Part shown: positions 19,294 through 28,551 of the stretch, one piece after another
How positions within the stretch are numbered: the first letter of the stretch is position 1
Layout: every line of letters begins with the position of its first letter
Origin: Candidatus Kryptoniota bacterium
GTDB lineage: Bacteria > Bacteroidota > Ignavibacteria > Kryptoniales > JAKASW01
Reading direction: 5' to 3'
Length of the DNA: 64,000 bases
Assembly (NCBI GenBank): GCA_036567965.1
Contig: DATCTN010000017.1
Location: 62,001 to 126,000 of the forward strand
The notes under the pieces: generated by a model
The model's input: only the letters and a program-made list of their open reading frames with translations
What the model was told of the DNA's origin: nothing
Database searches by the model: none
Position numbers and translations under genes: made by a program

Positions 19294-20805
19294 ATGATCA
19301 ATTGTCTGCTGGTCGCGAGTTCGAAGATCACCGGGTACGGCGCATTTCTGATGACACAGCCCAACGGCGGGCTATCATCCCTTGCGGCGAATGTGAATCG
19401 CGAAATCTGTAAGGTAAAGATCCTGGACCTGGTGGCTGTTCGGTTCAATGCGAAATCCTATTTCACGAAATACATCACGAAGAATCACTTCGACGTAATC
19501 GGTTTCAGTGCCATGGTGTTCCAGTATGCCGAGATGCTGGAGCTTGCGAAAATCGCGAAGAAGATCAACCCGAATGTGAAGACGGTTCTTGGCGGTTACC
19601 ATGCAACGGTAGCATACGAAGAGGTTCTTCAAAGCAACGATACGGACTACCTGGACTTTATCGTAAGTGGAGAAGGTGAGGTCGCTTTCCGCAAACTCAC
19701 AGAGGCGTTGTACCACGGCACCAGCTGCGATAAGATACCGGGCGTTTCGTTCAAAAAGGACGGAAGGATTGTTCAGAATCCTCCCGACGAATTGCTTAAC
19801 CTGGACGACATTGAGTTGCCAAACAGAGACTGTAGGGTAATCAAGAACAAGAACTTCAGGCTCTTTGGGTACCAGACCGATGTGGTCGAGACTTCGAGGG
19901 GCTGCACCTTCACATGTAGCTACTGTACGATAACGAAAATGTACGGCCGCAGCTTCCGACAATTCAGCAACGAGAGAGTGTTGCGGGATATCCAGGCAGC
20001 GAAAGATCATGGTGCAAAGGCAATATTTTTCACCGACGACAATATCGTCCTGAACAAAACCCATTTTGAGGAGCTTTGCAACGGAATAATCGACCGCGGG
20101 CTGAACGATATCAAGTATTTGACTCAGGCAAGTGTCCAGGGATTTAGCCGCAATCCTTATCTGACGAAGCTGATGAGGAAGGCCGGATTTGAATGGGTGT
20201 TCCTGGGAATCGAGAGCGACTCCGACGATTCGCTGAAATTCTTCAAGAAGGACAATCAATTTGAAACCAGTGAAACCGAAACCGTAGTCAGGGCGCTTCA
20301 GGAGAATGATATTTTTGTCTTCGGCGGATTCATAGTCGGCAATCCCTCCGACGATAAAGAGAGTCTTTGGAGAACGTATGAATACACAAAGAAACTCAGG
20401 CTGGATGCGACGTTGTTCTTCACGCTGACTCCGTACCCCGGTACTGAACTTCGGAAGCAACTTCTCGAAGGGAATTACATAACTAATCTCGACGATTATT
20501 CTTATTACGATTGCATCAACACGAATATCAGGACGGATCATCTTGACTCGTATGCACTGTACAGGGTCATAGATTCGATGAACCATATGACCTTCACCGA
20601 CGGCGGCGTCTACAGGAGGATCTGGAAGAGGTATCCGCTGTTCTTCGTGAAGACGCTGTTGATGATGATCTATCATTATCCCGATTGGGTGTTCCATCAT
20701 TTCACCCGGGGGCGCTTCCTCGAAGGGAAACGCCGTAAGGAATTTGCACTGCGAATGCAATCGGCCGGTTTGGCCGGGAACGTTTCCGCTCAAGGAAAAG
20801 GGTAG
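19294..20805 (+). CDS. B12-binding-type radical SAM protein
   Basis: A 503-residue radical SAM enzyme of the BchE/HpnJ-like class. The N-terminal 140 residues resemble a cobalamin-binding domain (DVIGFSAMVFQY, TVLGGYHATV, SGEGEVAF) although the cobalt-ligating DxHxxG histidine is not apparent. The radical SAM domain has the [4Fe-4S] cysteines C204, C208 and C211 in GCTFTCSYC, followed by the TIM-barrel strands (IFFTDDNIVLN, VFLGIESDSDD). A C-terminal helical extension follows. The substrate is unknown; the setting among glycosyltransferases and membrane proteins suggests modification of a lipid or envelope component. A strong RBS (AGGGGAG) precedes the ATG. First gene of the 19.3-26.5 kb cluster. 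Confidence 0.88.
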   Translation: MINCLLVASSKITGYGAFLMTQPNGGLSSLAANVNREICKVKILDLVAVRFNAKSYFTKYITKNHFDVIGFSAMVFQYAEMLELAKIAKKINPNVKTVLGGYHATVAYEEVLQSNDTDYLDFIVSGEGEVAFRKLTEALYHGTSCDKIPGVSFKKDGRIVQNPPDELLNLDDIELPNRDCRVIKNKNFRLFGYQTDVVETSRGCTFTCSYCTITKMYGRSFRQFSNERVLRDIQAAKDHGAKAIFFTDDNIVLNKTHFEELCNGIIDRGLNDIKYLTQASVQGFSRNPYLTKLMRKAGFEWVFLGIESDSDDSLKFFKKDNQFETSETETVVRALQENDIFVFGGFIVGNPSDDKESLWRTYEYTKKLRLDATLFFTLTPYPGTELRKQLLEGNYITNLDDYSYYDCINTNIRTDHLDSYALYRVIDSMNHMTFTDGGVYRRIWKRYPLFFVKTLLMMIYHYPDWVFHHFTRGRFLEGKRRKEFALRMQSAGLAGNVSAQGKG

Positions 20806-20880
20806 TTATGTAGTGTCGTGCCGGAGAACTGATCAACCAGGCTTCAATCCAGATAGACTGATCAAAAAAAGGAGTGCGGT

Positions 20881-22596
20881 GTGAGAAACCTTGGAAGGGG
20901 TATACTGCGGCATATTGTGGTCCTTTCCATCTTGCTTCCGGTTGTTTCAATGGCACAAACGGAGCTGGTTCCTGTCGATCATAAAGTGTATCCTTTTCTG
21001 GAAACGATGAGCATGAAAGGGTTAATCGATTATAACAGCGCCAGTATTCCGATAAGCAGGGGGGAAGTCGCATCGTATTTAAAAGATATTGCGAAGGCCA
21101 AAGAGAAATTATCACCTACCGAGCGGAAGATACTCGCAGACGTAATGGTGGAGTTTAGGTACGATATCGATAAGAGCATGGATGAATCGTATTCCTTTCT
21201 TCATGAGTTCAAACTCGATAGCGTCCTGCAGATCTTCAGCAACGATAAGCAGAAATATCTGGCTTCATACGCGGACTCGAACTTTTCATTGTTCCTGGAC
21301 GGTATCGGAGCGGTCTCATACAGAAATTTCGACGCGAAAAGTTTTCAAAAAGCGCAGCTCTCGCTCTTCGAGATCGGCCCGAGGCTGAGAGGCACACTCT
21401 ACGATAACCTTGCGTTTTATGTCCAGGTCACTGAAGGTCAATCGTTTAGCGGTAGTAAATACGCACGCCAGGTTGCAACCGGCTACGATCCGTCGTTGGC
21501 GGCTTCAACTAAGTTCGTCGACGATAAATTTATCACAGCCTTCAATGCCGGGTACATGCGTTATGAAACTGCAAATCATGCTGTCTCCCTGACTATCGGA
21601 AGAGACAATTTCGAAATGGGAAACGGCTATATCGATAAACTTTTTATCTCAGACAATATTCCTCCGTTTGATTTTGGCAAACTGGATATCGATTACAAGT
21701 TCTTCCGTTACTCGTTTTTCTACGGTAACCTCCAGGGGGATTCGCTGGGAGCCCCACTCACATCGAAAAGCATATTGGGCCATCGCCTGGATATTGAACT
21801 GTCGCGCAGTTTCCGCTTTGGTCTTTTCGAAAGCCTTATCCTTAGTAACGTACCCTTCTCATTCACATATCTCAATCCAGCAAGTGTAATCGAGTCGGAG
21901 AATCTGGGCACTCATGAGGATCCCCTCAGTAACGCACTGATCGGTTTCGATTGCGAGTTCAGGCCTCACACGAATATCGGGATACAGCTTTCGTTCCTTA
22001 TAGATGACCTGAATACAAGCACACTGGGCAAGAAGACTCCGGCCGGGAATGACAACAAGTTCGGTTATCAGGCCGGATTCATGTACGTCGAGCCCTTCGG
22101 ACTCAATGACCTCTCGGCCTCTGTGGAATACACCCGAATCGATCCGTTCGTCTACTCGCACCGGACTAATATGAGCAATTATACCAACTGGGGAATCAGC
22201 ATCGGAGCTGCCCTCCCGCCGAACTCCGATGAGGTGGCCTTCAAGCTGGGTTACTATCTGACGAATCGAATTACTCTCAACTTCTTGTACAAGCATCAGC
22301 GTTCTGGGGAAGGCTTCCTGGACGTCAATGGAAACCCGACATTCAGTGATAGGGGGATCATCACCAGGAATTTTGGCGGTGACGTCAACCGGGGAGATCT
22401 TGACTTCAAATACACCAACGTGTTCCTGATGGGTTTCAGGGTCAACAGGGACATTTTCGACATTTCAACGCGCATCGAGCCTGTGAGACAGTACTTCCTG
22501 GATATCAGTTACTCTCTTCAGTCGATCGACCAACTCTATTTATCGAAAGCATCTATAGACCAATTCCTCTATGTGACAGCTTCTACGGATTTCTGA
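20881..22596 (+). CDS. Wzi-like capsule-assembly outer-membrane beta-barrel
   Basis: A 571-residue exported protein: signal peptide 1-25 (SILLPVVSMAQ), a short helical region with a TSxKGLIDY-like start, then beta-barrel-like alternating strands to a C-terminal aromatic residue (TASTDF). Overall form and the sequence GRDNFEMGNGYID, plus DISYSLQS near the end, resemble Wzi-family capsule assembly proteins that hold polysaccharide at the outer membrane. It begins with GTG, with AGGAG eight bases upstream. The next glycosyltransferase starts three bases after its stop, so the two are in one operon. Family assignment is moderate; outer-membrane barrel is more certain. Confidence 0.65.
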   Translation: MRNLGRGILRHIVVLSILLPVVSMAQTELVPVDHKVYPFLETMSMKGLIDYNSASIPISRGEVASYLKDIAKAKEKLSPTERKILADVMVEFRYDIDKSMDESYSFLHEFKLDSVLQIFSNDKQKYLASYADSNFSLFLDGIGAVSYRNFDAKSFQKAQLSLFEIGPRLRGTLYDNLAFYVQVTEGQSFSGSKYARQVATGYDPSLAASTKFVDDKFITAFNAGYMRYETANHAVSLTIGRDNFEMGNGYIDKLFISDNIPPFDFGKLDIDYKFFRYSFFYGNLQGDSLGAPLTSKSILGHRLDIELSRSFRFGLFESLILSNVPFSFTYLNPASVIESENLGTHEDPLSNALIGFDCEFRPHTNIGIQLSFLIDDLNTSTLGKKTPAGNDNKFGYQAGFMYVEPFGLNDLSASVEYTRIDPFVYSHRTNMSNYTNWGISIGAALPPNSDEVAFKLGYYLTNRITLNFLYKHQRSGEGFLDVNGNPTFSDRGIITRNFGGDVNRGDLDFKYTNVFLMGFRVNRDIFDISTRIEPVRQYFLDISYSLQSIDQLYLSKASIDQFLYVTASTDF

Positions 22597-22598
22597 TC

Positions 22599-23321
22599 AT
22601 GAAATATTCCATAATAATACCCACGTTGAACGAAGAAAAACTCCTGCCCGGGCTTCTTGAGTCGCTTGGCAATCCGTCTCTCAAATCGAAATTCGACTAT
22701 GAAATCATTGTATCAGATGGTGGAAGCTCGGACGGCACGCTTGAGATCGCCAAACAATATTGCGACAAGGTGCTCTGCTATCAGCTAAGTGAAACAAGGA
22801 CCATCTCAGCCTGCCGGTCGAAGGGTGCCGGGTCGGCCAGCGGGGATAACCTCCTCTTTATCAACGCGGATGTCAGAATCGATTTGGACAAGCTGTTGTC
22901 GATGGCGCAGACGAAATTCGCTTCGAATGGTTACGTGGCAATGACATGTCCTATCAGGTGCCTGCCGGAACAGGAGAATATGAATGATAGAATCTTCAGC
23001 CTGGTTTTAAATGTCTTTTACTTTCTTTCAAATCTTCTGGGGCGCGGGATAGCAAGGGGCGAGTGCCAATTAATCAGAAGAAAAGTATACGAGAGCGTGG
23101 GAGGCTATAAAGAAGAGCTCGTCACGGGCGAAGACTTTGAACTGTTTACTAGGCTAAGAAAACATGGGAGGGTCTTGTTCTTGCGGGGAGTGACCGTATA
23201 TGAGTCTCCTCGAAGGTATCGCAGATGGGGCTATTGGAGAACGGTCGCGTCGTGGATCCTGAGCGCAGGACCCTGGACTAAGTTGAAGCGATTCTATAAA
23301 GAGTGGGAAGCAATAAGGTGA
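22599..23321 (+). CDS. GT2 family glycosyltransferase
   Basis: A 240-residue GT-A glycosyltransferase. It opens with the standard SIIPTLNEEKLLPGLLESL strand, has the nucleotide-binding VSDGGSSDGT and the DxD-like FINADVRI, and the acceptor-side GEDFELFTRLR. A hydrophobic helix (about 130-150) may attach it to the membrane. It would add a sugar from a nucleotide donor to a growing glycan or lipid carrier. Tightly coupled: three bases after the Wzi-like gene and overlapping the next radical SAM gene. Confidence 0.88.
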   Translation: MKYSIIIPTLNEEKLLPGLLESLGNPSLKSKFDYEIIVSDGGSSDGTLEIAKQYCDKVLCYQLSETRTISACRSKGAGSASGDNLLFINADVRIDLDKLLSMAQTKFASNGYVAMTCPIRCLPEQENMNDRIFSLVLNVFYFLSNLLGRGIARGECQLIRRKVYESVGGYKEELVTGEDFELFTRLRKHGRVLFLRGVTVYESPRRYRRWGYWRTVASWILSAGPWTKLKRFYKEWEAIR

Positions 23322-24361
23322 GCGTGAACGGATTCGTGTTCCAAGCTTATCTTTCTCTCTGGCAAAGAGTACCTATAAACATCCAAAACAAGATTGTTGA
23401 ATGGCTTAAGTACAGATTCAACCCGAATGATCTGAGACCTAAACTCCCGACAGTCGCGACTGTCGATCCGATAAACATCTGCAACCTTGAGTGCCCTCTT
23501 TGCGCATCGAAGAATCAGGACTACCAGAAAGGAAAGATGTCTATCGATACGTTCAACATGGTCCTGGAAAAGATTCCCTCGCTTAAGGTCTTAGTGCTGT
23601 TTAATTGGGGTGAACCTCTTCTGTACCATGAAACATTGCACATGATAAAGGAATCCGTTTCAAGAAATATTTATACCGCTGTGCATACAAACTTTAGTTT
23701 TAAACAAAAACCCGAGTTTTTTGAGCAATTAATTAGTTCCGGTTTGCATCTGCTGGTGATTTCAGCGGACGGAGCCTCTCAGGAAACTTACGAGAAATAT
23801 AGAGTTAAAGGACGTCTCGATTGGGTTATCGAGAATATTAAAATGACAGTCGAAGCCAAAAAAAGGTTGAAGAAAAGGGATCCGAAAATCGTCTGGAAAT
23901 TCATCGTAAATAAATTCAATGAGCATGAAATCGACTTCGCAAAAAAGTTGGCTAAAGAACTGCGTATCGAAATTACTTTCGATAAAATGGGATTGGCTGA
24001 CGACATCCCCGACATGACATTTGCAGGCACGGTTGAAGAAAGGAAGAAGAAATGGCTGCCTGACAATCCTGGATTTGTTCTGGATTACTACAAAAATGGT
24101 AATAAGCCTCCAATAAACGACAAGCCATGCAACCAGCTTTTCACATCTCCCGTTATTAATCCCGATGGAAAGGTTACACCATGCTGCTGGGTTACGAGCA
24201 GGGAAAATGTTTGGGGAGATTTAACGAAAGAGTCTTTCGAAGAAATCTGGTACAATGACAAATATGTGTATTCGCGAAGCTTATTCGGCAAAATGAACTA
24301 TCAAGGCGAGACTGACCATACCATTTGTACCAATTGTGAGATTTTCAAAAGGGTAAGGTAG
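23318..24361 (+). CDS. Radical SAM/SPASM domain protein
   Basis: Radical SAM enzyme with a C-terminal SPASM-like auxiliary cluster region. The CxxxCxxC motif is INICNLECPLC near the N-terminus; the C-terminal cysteines lie in NPDGKVTPCCWV and HTICTNCEIF, as in SPASM proteins that modify peptides or other substrates. I place the start at GTG 23318, which overlaps the stop of the preceding gene as GTGA; another GTG at 23303 is possible. No small precursor peptide is visible beside it, so peptide maturation is not supported by context. Membership in a glycan cluster suggests an envelope-related job. The gene is more AT-rich than its neighbours. Confidence 0.85.
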   Translation: MSVNGFVFQAYLSLWQRVPINIQNKIVEWLKYRFNPNDLRPKLPTVATVDPINICNLECPLCASKNQDYQKGKMSIDTFNMVLEKIPSLKVLVLFNWGEPLLYHETLHMIKESVSRNIYTAVHTNFSFKQKPEFFEQLISSGLHLLVISADGASQETYEKYRVKGRLDWVIENIKMTVEAKKRLKKRDPKIVWKFIVNKFNEHEIDFAKKLAKELRIEITFDKMGLADDIPDMTFAGTVEERKKKWLPDNPGFVLDYYKNGNKPPINDKPCNQLFTSPVINPDGKVTPCCWVTSRENVWGDLTKESFEEIWYNDKYVYSRSLFGKMNYQGETDHTICTNCEIFKRVR

Positions 24362-24571
24362 AATCTGTAATCATGCCTGGCTGTCTTACCGCAAATGGAC
24401 GCTAGGAATATTTAAATCAATATTGTAATCTTAGCGTGTCTTTTGGACCTTGACGGTTAAAGTCGTTTCCCACTTGAGAAAGACTCTAATCAGGACAGTA
24501 CTCGACCTCGAATATTCTTCCTTCTTGAATAACATTTCAGTATAATTCAGAAAAGTAAAGGCGCCAGGCGA

Positions 24572-25324
24572 ATGAAGTTTTCAGTAGTGATACCTGCCTT
24601 CAATGAAGATGCGCAAATCGCACCGGCTGTCCACGCCGTTCAATCTCAGGTCTTAAAGGACGGTGACTCTCTTGAAGTCATAGTCGTCGACAACAACTCC
24701 AGCGATGGAACCCGCAATGCTGCGGTCATCGCACTGGGAGGAAAAGGGAAAGTTGTGTCAGAGAAACAGCCCGGGCCGAATTTTGCGCGGCAGCGGGGAT
24801 TCCTGGAATCGACCGGCGATGTGATTTGTTTTATCGACTCCGATTGTAGGATCCCTGACGATTGGATCGCAAGCATCAGGGTTGAGATTGAGAAGGGGGC
24901 GATAGCAGTGAGCGGTCCGTATTTCTACGGCTTCTCCACCGGATATCAACTTTGGTTGAACAAGTTGTATACGCGGGTAATATTGCCCGCGTTGCCGTCC
25001 GTCCTGAGGGTTCTCTTCTGGCGCAGGGCGGCCATCTTGATCGGCGGCAACTTCGCGGCAACTCGCGAGGCTCTGCATAAAATCGGCGGCATACCTCCCA
25101 TCAAGTTCTGGGGCGATGACGCCGTGCTGGCAATGATGCTGGCACGCTCGGCGGGTAAGGTTAAGTTTTCACAGAAGGTATGGGCTCAGTCTTCACCCAG
25201 GCGCTTCGACGAGTCGGGATTCTGGAGAGTGAACTACGAATACGCCAGGGCTTACTTCCATGCCTTCTTTACTAAAGATTGCTCGACGTTTGTGCATTCC
25301 GTGAAAATTGGTGAGCGCGTCTGA
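24572..25324 (+). CDS. GT2 family glycosyltransferase
   Basis: A 250-residue GT-A enzyme starting FSVVIPAFNEDAQIAPAVHA, with VVDNNSSDGT and the metal-binding DSDCRIP. It has LIGGNFAATREAL and WGDDAVLAMMLA as acceptor-side motifs. A hydrophobic stretch (about 125-155) may be membrane-associated. About 210 non-coding bases separate it from the radical SAM gene. It probably belongs to the same envelope glycan pathway. Confidence 0.87.
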   Translation: MKFSVVIPAFNEDAQIAPAVHAVQSQVLKDGDSLEVIVVDNNSSDGTRNAAVIALGGKGKVVSEKQPGPNFARQRGFLESTGDVICFIDSDCRIPDDWIASIRVEIEKGAIAVSGPYFYGFSTGYQLWLNKLYTRVILPALPSVLRVLFWRRAAILIGGNFAATREALHKIGGIPPIKFWGDDAVLAMMLARSAGKVKFSQKVWAQSSPRRFDESGFWRVNYEYARAYFHAFFTKDCSTFVHSVKIGERV

Positions 25325-25432
25325 ATCCCGGGCCTTGGGACAGTTCAACTGTCGAAACACGGGGCGAAGACCGAAACCATCCAGCATCAATGCGACATTC
25401 AAAGAGTTGAACCCGATCACCGGAAATATTCT

Positions 25433-26473
25433 TTGAACAGATCTAATTTACTGAGAGCGGTCGTAGGTGTGCTCATCGCGGCCTTGTTCATCTATTTCGC
25501 TTTTAGAGGGATATCTTTCTCTTCGTTGCTCCACGACTCGCTGAAGGCCAACTTCTACATACTCCTCCTGACTGTTATCGTAGTCGTTCTAAGCCATTTC
25601 ATCCGCGCGCTCAGATGGCGCGTGATAATTCGGGAGCTCAAGGAGGAAGTCTCGCTGGTCAACGCCTGGGGCAGCATAACGGTTGGGTACCTCTTCAATA
25701 ACTTCCTCCCCCAGCTCGGCGAGATTGTGCGCGGGTACATTACCGGGCGGCTTGAGGAAGTGAGAGTCAGCGGCGTATTCGGGACGATAGTCCTGGAAAA
25801 ACTCTTCGACATGATCTCCTCCGGGATACTCTTCGGCGTGGCCCTGTTCCTCTATCACGGTGGGCTCACTGAGTCCTTCCCGTTCCTCCGCGTCGCAGGC
25901 GTGTTGCTCGTCGCCGGGTCGCTAGTGGTCGGCGGATGTCTTTACATGTCTTCGATTTCGGACAGAGTCCAGCGCATGCTCCTTCATATCGTGGAGTTCA
26001 TCCTTCCCCGGAAATTTGCTCTTAAGGTCGATTCCGCGATCCTGTCCTTTCTAGCATCGTTCAGACTTCTCCGGTCAGGAAAGCGGGTCGGTGCCGTTGC
26101 GATTTATACGGCAGTGATGTGGATCGTTTATATATTCGCCATGTACATCCCCTTTTTCGCTTTTTCCTTCGGTACGAGATTGCACCCCACTTTCTTCGAC
26201 GCGTTCCTCCTGATGCTCGTGAGCTCTATAGCATGGAATTTGCCGAGTCCCGGCGGGATGGGAGTCTACCATTTGTTCGTCTCCCAGGCCCTGGTCATAA
26301 TATCAGGAGTACCGAAGGTTGAGGCATTAGCTTACGCGTCTCTGACATATCTGTTCGGATACGTGGAGATTACGATCGTAGGTTCAGTTTTCGTTTTGAT
26401 TTTCGCGCACAGGCTGAAGATTAATACGCTCGGCAAGCTGATTAGAACCGAAGAGACGACTGGCGCGACCTGA
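25433..26473 (+). CDS. Lysylphosphatidylglycerol synthase transmembrane-type (UPF0104) membrane protein
   Basis: A 346-residue polytopic membrane protein with about eight hydrophobic helices and the family hallmarks FNNFLPQLGEIVRGY and LPSPGGMGVYH. It corresponds to the flippase-like membrane domain of MprF without an aminoacyltransferase domain. Such proteins are commonly found next to glycosyltransferases and are thought to move or present lipid-linked substrates; that is inference here. The TTG start is the only sensible one before the first helix; its RBS (GGAAA) is weak. Confidence 0.85.
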   Translation: MNRSNLLRAVVGVLIAALFIYFAFRGISFSSLLHDSLKANFYILLLTVIVVVLSHFIRALRWRVIIRELKEEVSLVNAWGSITVGYLFNNFLPQLGEIVRGYITGRLEEVRVSGVFGTIVLEKLFDMISSGILFGVALFLYHGGLTESFPFLRVAGVLLVAGSLVVGGCLYMSSISDRVQRMLLHIVEFILPRKFALKVDSAILSFLASFRLLRSGKRVGAVAIYTAVMWIVYIFAMYIPFFAFSFGTRLHPTFFDAFLLMLVSSIAWNLPSPGGMGVYHLFVSQALVIISGVPKVEALAYASLTYLFGYVEITIVGSVFVLIFAHRLKINTLGKLIRTEETTGAT

Positions 26474-26710
26474 GACGGTTCAGCCCGGCCTTTAACCAGT
26501 TCGTATCGGCGTCAATTTCCTCTGATAATCTCGGGTAATGCATAGGTTTCTTTATCCAACCGCGAAAGGGTAATCTGTAGTTGCGAAGTACGATTCGCGA
26601 CTCTCAATTCCATTATTTCAATTTTCTTTTGCAGCAGTCGAATGGTTTGAACTGACGGTAGTTTCTGTTTGACTAATCCGCCTGAATTTATCTCGTGTCA
26701 AATAGAGATG

Positions 26711-26747
26711 GGAGAAAAACTCCTTCTTCGAAGGACTTTTTCTCCCG
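26711..26747. terminator. Strong 16-17 bp hairpin, probable bidirectional terminator
   Basis: Near-perfect inverted repeat: the arms GGGAGAAAAACTCCTTC and GAAGGACTTTTTCTCCC pair with a single mismatch around a 3-base loop. The A-run/T-run lies inside the stem, so it could terminate in either direction. It lies about 240 bases after the flippase-like gene and just before a decayed region. Confidence 0.6.
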
Positions 26748-26772
26748 TTAAGTCAGAATGAGGATTGGAATT

Positions 26773-27109
26773 ATGAAAACCAAAAATGCTTCTGCATATC
26801 ATGCAGCCGTTCTATAAGCGGCGGTAATGAAGGGCGTGAATAACCCCACCAAATTCACATTGGAACATAACCATCCCAACCCATTCAACCCGACAACAAA
26901 GAAAAATTATCAGCTGCCAGCGAGTAGTCATTTCATGCTGATAGTATATGATGCGCTCGGCAGAGGGGTTAAGACGCTCGTGGACGAACAAAAAAGCGCA
27001 TGATCTTATCAGGTGACATTTGATGGATCTTGGCTTGTAAGCCGAGTTTATTTTTATCGGATTCAGGCTGGCCTATTTACTGCAACTAAAAGGTTTGTAC
27101 TGATAAACT
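26773..27109 (+). pseudogene. Remnant of a T9SS-sorted protein (sorting domain with in-frame stops)
   Basis: An RBS-like GAGGA and ATG at 26773 give only 14 codons before TAA. A second segment from 26827 reads a T9SS type A sorting domain: HNHPNPFNPTTKKNYQLP, VYDALGRGVKTLVDEQKSA, then a TGA where glycine is expected (GGA to TGA), then SYQVTFDG, VYFYRIQAGLFTATKRFVLI. The gene is dead and lacks any passenger domain, so it is a deleted copy of an exported protein. Confidence 0.75.
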
Positions 27110-27997
27110 CGGGATTAATGGAAAGTCCGTGGCCAGGTTCCCTTCATGGCTGATCGTGGCGGCTCTTTCTATTCTTGGCTGTCAGTTTATGCGTTTCAAA
27201 GAACAGATACTTGCAACGTCAAATCGGGTGACCTGCCCCCAGAGAGTGAAACATTTTGAACTTTGTAAAAAGTAGATTGTGGTACCAGGGAGATGATAGG
27301 CGACAGCTGAACCTGTGGAGAACCACAAGCAGGTGAAAAAATAGCAGTCCCCAAAACAGAGACTGCCATGATTTCACTTCCCATTCAGAATCGTCTTAAT
27401 GATGTGTCGATTACCAATCCCTTTTGATTCTCCATTCCACGTTTTTCTCCGTTTCCGTGTAACAAATTTTTCCCACTCATCATTCGCAAATGGAGATTAG
27501 CAATATGTACCACTCCACTTGGCTAGACGAAATACCTTGCAATTTGCTTCCTGATTGGAGTTTCTTTCGAATTTGGCAGGACTCTCCCGCTAAAGTTTTT
27601 CATTTTTGCTCCATTATGAAAATGTAACGAAGGATTACGGTTTTGCTATCAGAAACACCTTCTATCGTGAGAAAGATCTCAAAACATCGGAAATTGGGCA
27701 GAAGATCTTCGGTGCGAATATTGCACCAACGTGTAGCGGACGGTCCCACCGCACACGGCAGCGGTCGAAGAGTGGATTGTAAATCCTTGGAATGCAAGAT
27801 CCGCTCGATTATTTTATTTAGCCGTGTGGTGCGCACTGCGCCATGTCCCGCAAGTCCAATTCTAATGAGAAGGGCGGGAAATGGTGCTTTCGGCGTTTAC
27901 TCAAAGAGGGGGGATTTGATCGAGGAGAGCGTGAAACGTCCAATGGAAGATATTAGGTTAACTAACCCTTGCCAATTGGCGTAGAGGAGGGTGCTGC
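27110..27997. other. Non-coding or decayed region
   Basis: About 890 bases with no gene I can support. A 48-codon frame at 27129-27275 has a lipoprotein-like start (SWLIVAALSILGC) but ends at once and may be a remnant. Longer frames at 27643-27984 have biased, arginine-rich composition and no RBS. The end of the stretch carries GAGGAGG, the RBS of the pilin-like gene. Confidence 0.4.
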
Positions 27998-28528
27998 ACG
28001 GGAACACAGCAATTTCTTTTAATCGCCCTTGTGGCGATTATTGTAGCAGCGGGAGTCGCGATCGCTATCTCTTACTTTATTTCAAATAAACAGGACGCTG
28101 AGATTGACGAGACCATTAACCAACTTACGAATATTACAGCTGAGGCGCAGCAATGGTATAGGAAGCCGTCGGTGCTTGGAGGTGGCAACTGGTCGTTCAC
28201 CGGTTTTACTCTGGCGGCGATTTCTCAACCTGATTCTACCGAAGTTGCTTCGTTCAATGTCGTTTCTGCAAAGGGAGACACGCTCTCTCTAGAGGCAATG
28301 GGCTCAGATTTCACCGTTGACGTAAATGTCACCCATACCTCTATGGGGAATTGTCAAGTCATCAAGGGAAAGGGAAAGGGAAACGGCAAGGGAAATGGCA
28401 ACGGGAACGGCAATGGAAATGGTAACGGGAATGGAAATAGTAATGGTAATGGGAATGGAAATAGTAATGGTAACGGGAATGGAAATGGTAATGGTAACCG
28501 CAATGGTAATAGTAATGGGGGAAATTAA
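27998..28528 (+). CDS. Pilin-like single-TM protein with Gly-Asn repeat tail; non-AUG (ACG) start
   Basis: One of three paralogs here (others at 39364 and 41947). The N-terminus GTQQFLLIALVAIIVAAGVA is a membrane helix right after the start, as in pilins, followed by the family motif WYRKPSVLGGG and a small beta-rich part. The tail (from about residue 122) is a long GN/GNGNSN low-complexity run. The first residue aligned with the methionine of the 39801 paralog is encoded by ACG at 27998, seven bases after GAGGAGG; the nearest standard start (GTG 28031) would remove a third of the membrane helix and has no RBS. An in-frame stop at 27959 excludes an upstream start. Function unknown; a surface filament or envelope subunit is inference. 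Confidence 0.7.
   Translation, partial: TGTQQFLLIALVAIIVAAGVAIAISYFISNKQDAEIDETINQLTNITAEAQQWYRKPSVLGGGNWSFTGFTLAAISQPDSTEVASFNVVSAKGDTLSLEAMGSDFTVDVNVTHTSMGNCQVIKGKGKGNGKGNGNGNGNGNGNGNGNSNGNGNGNSNGNGNGNGNGNRNGNSNGGN
28361..28525 (+). repeat. Low-complexity Gly-Asn coding repeat
   Basis: Tandem imperfect 6-base units of the type GGNAAY (GGAAAT, GGTAAC, GGCAAC) encode alternating glycine and asparagine with a few lysine, serine and arginine replacements. Such tracts readily expand or contract by slippage, so length variation between strains is likely. Confidence 0.85.
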
Positions 28529-28551
28529 CCTCATTCAATTCATTGCCCTTT

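Noticed and set aside
19375-20793. Long 472-codon open frame on the minus strand opposite the radical SAM gene
   Set aside because: The plus strand has unmistakable radical SAM motifs and a strong RBS; the minus frame has no domain and no RBS and is a shadow of codon bias.
27196-27384. 62-codon minus-strand frame with a possible export signal
   Set aside because: No RBS, odd composition and no neighbours on that strand in a decayed region.
27770-27805. tRNA-Tyr-like anticodon arm (GGATTGTAAATCC)
   Set aside because: No acceptor stem or T arm can be formed around it; probably chance or a very old remnant.
28361-28525. Tandem repeats considered as a CRISPR array
   Set aside because: Units are six bases, in frame and coding; there are no spacers. 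No CRISPR array or cas gene is seen anywhere in the window.
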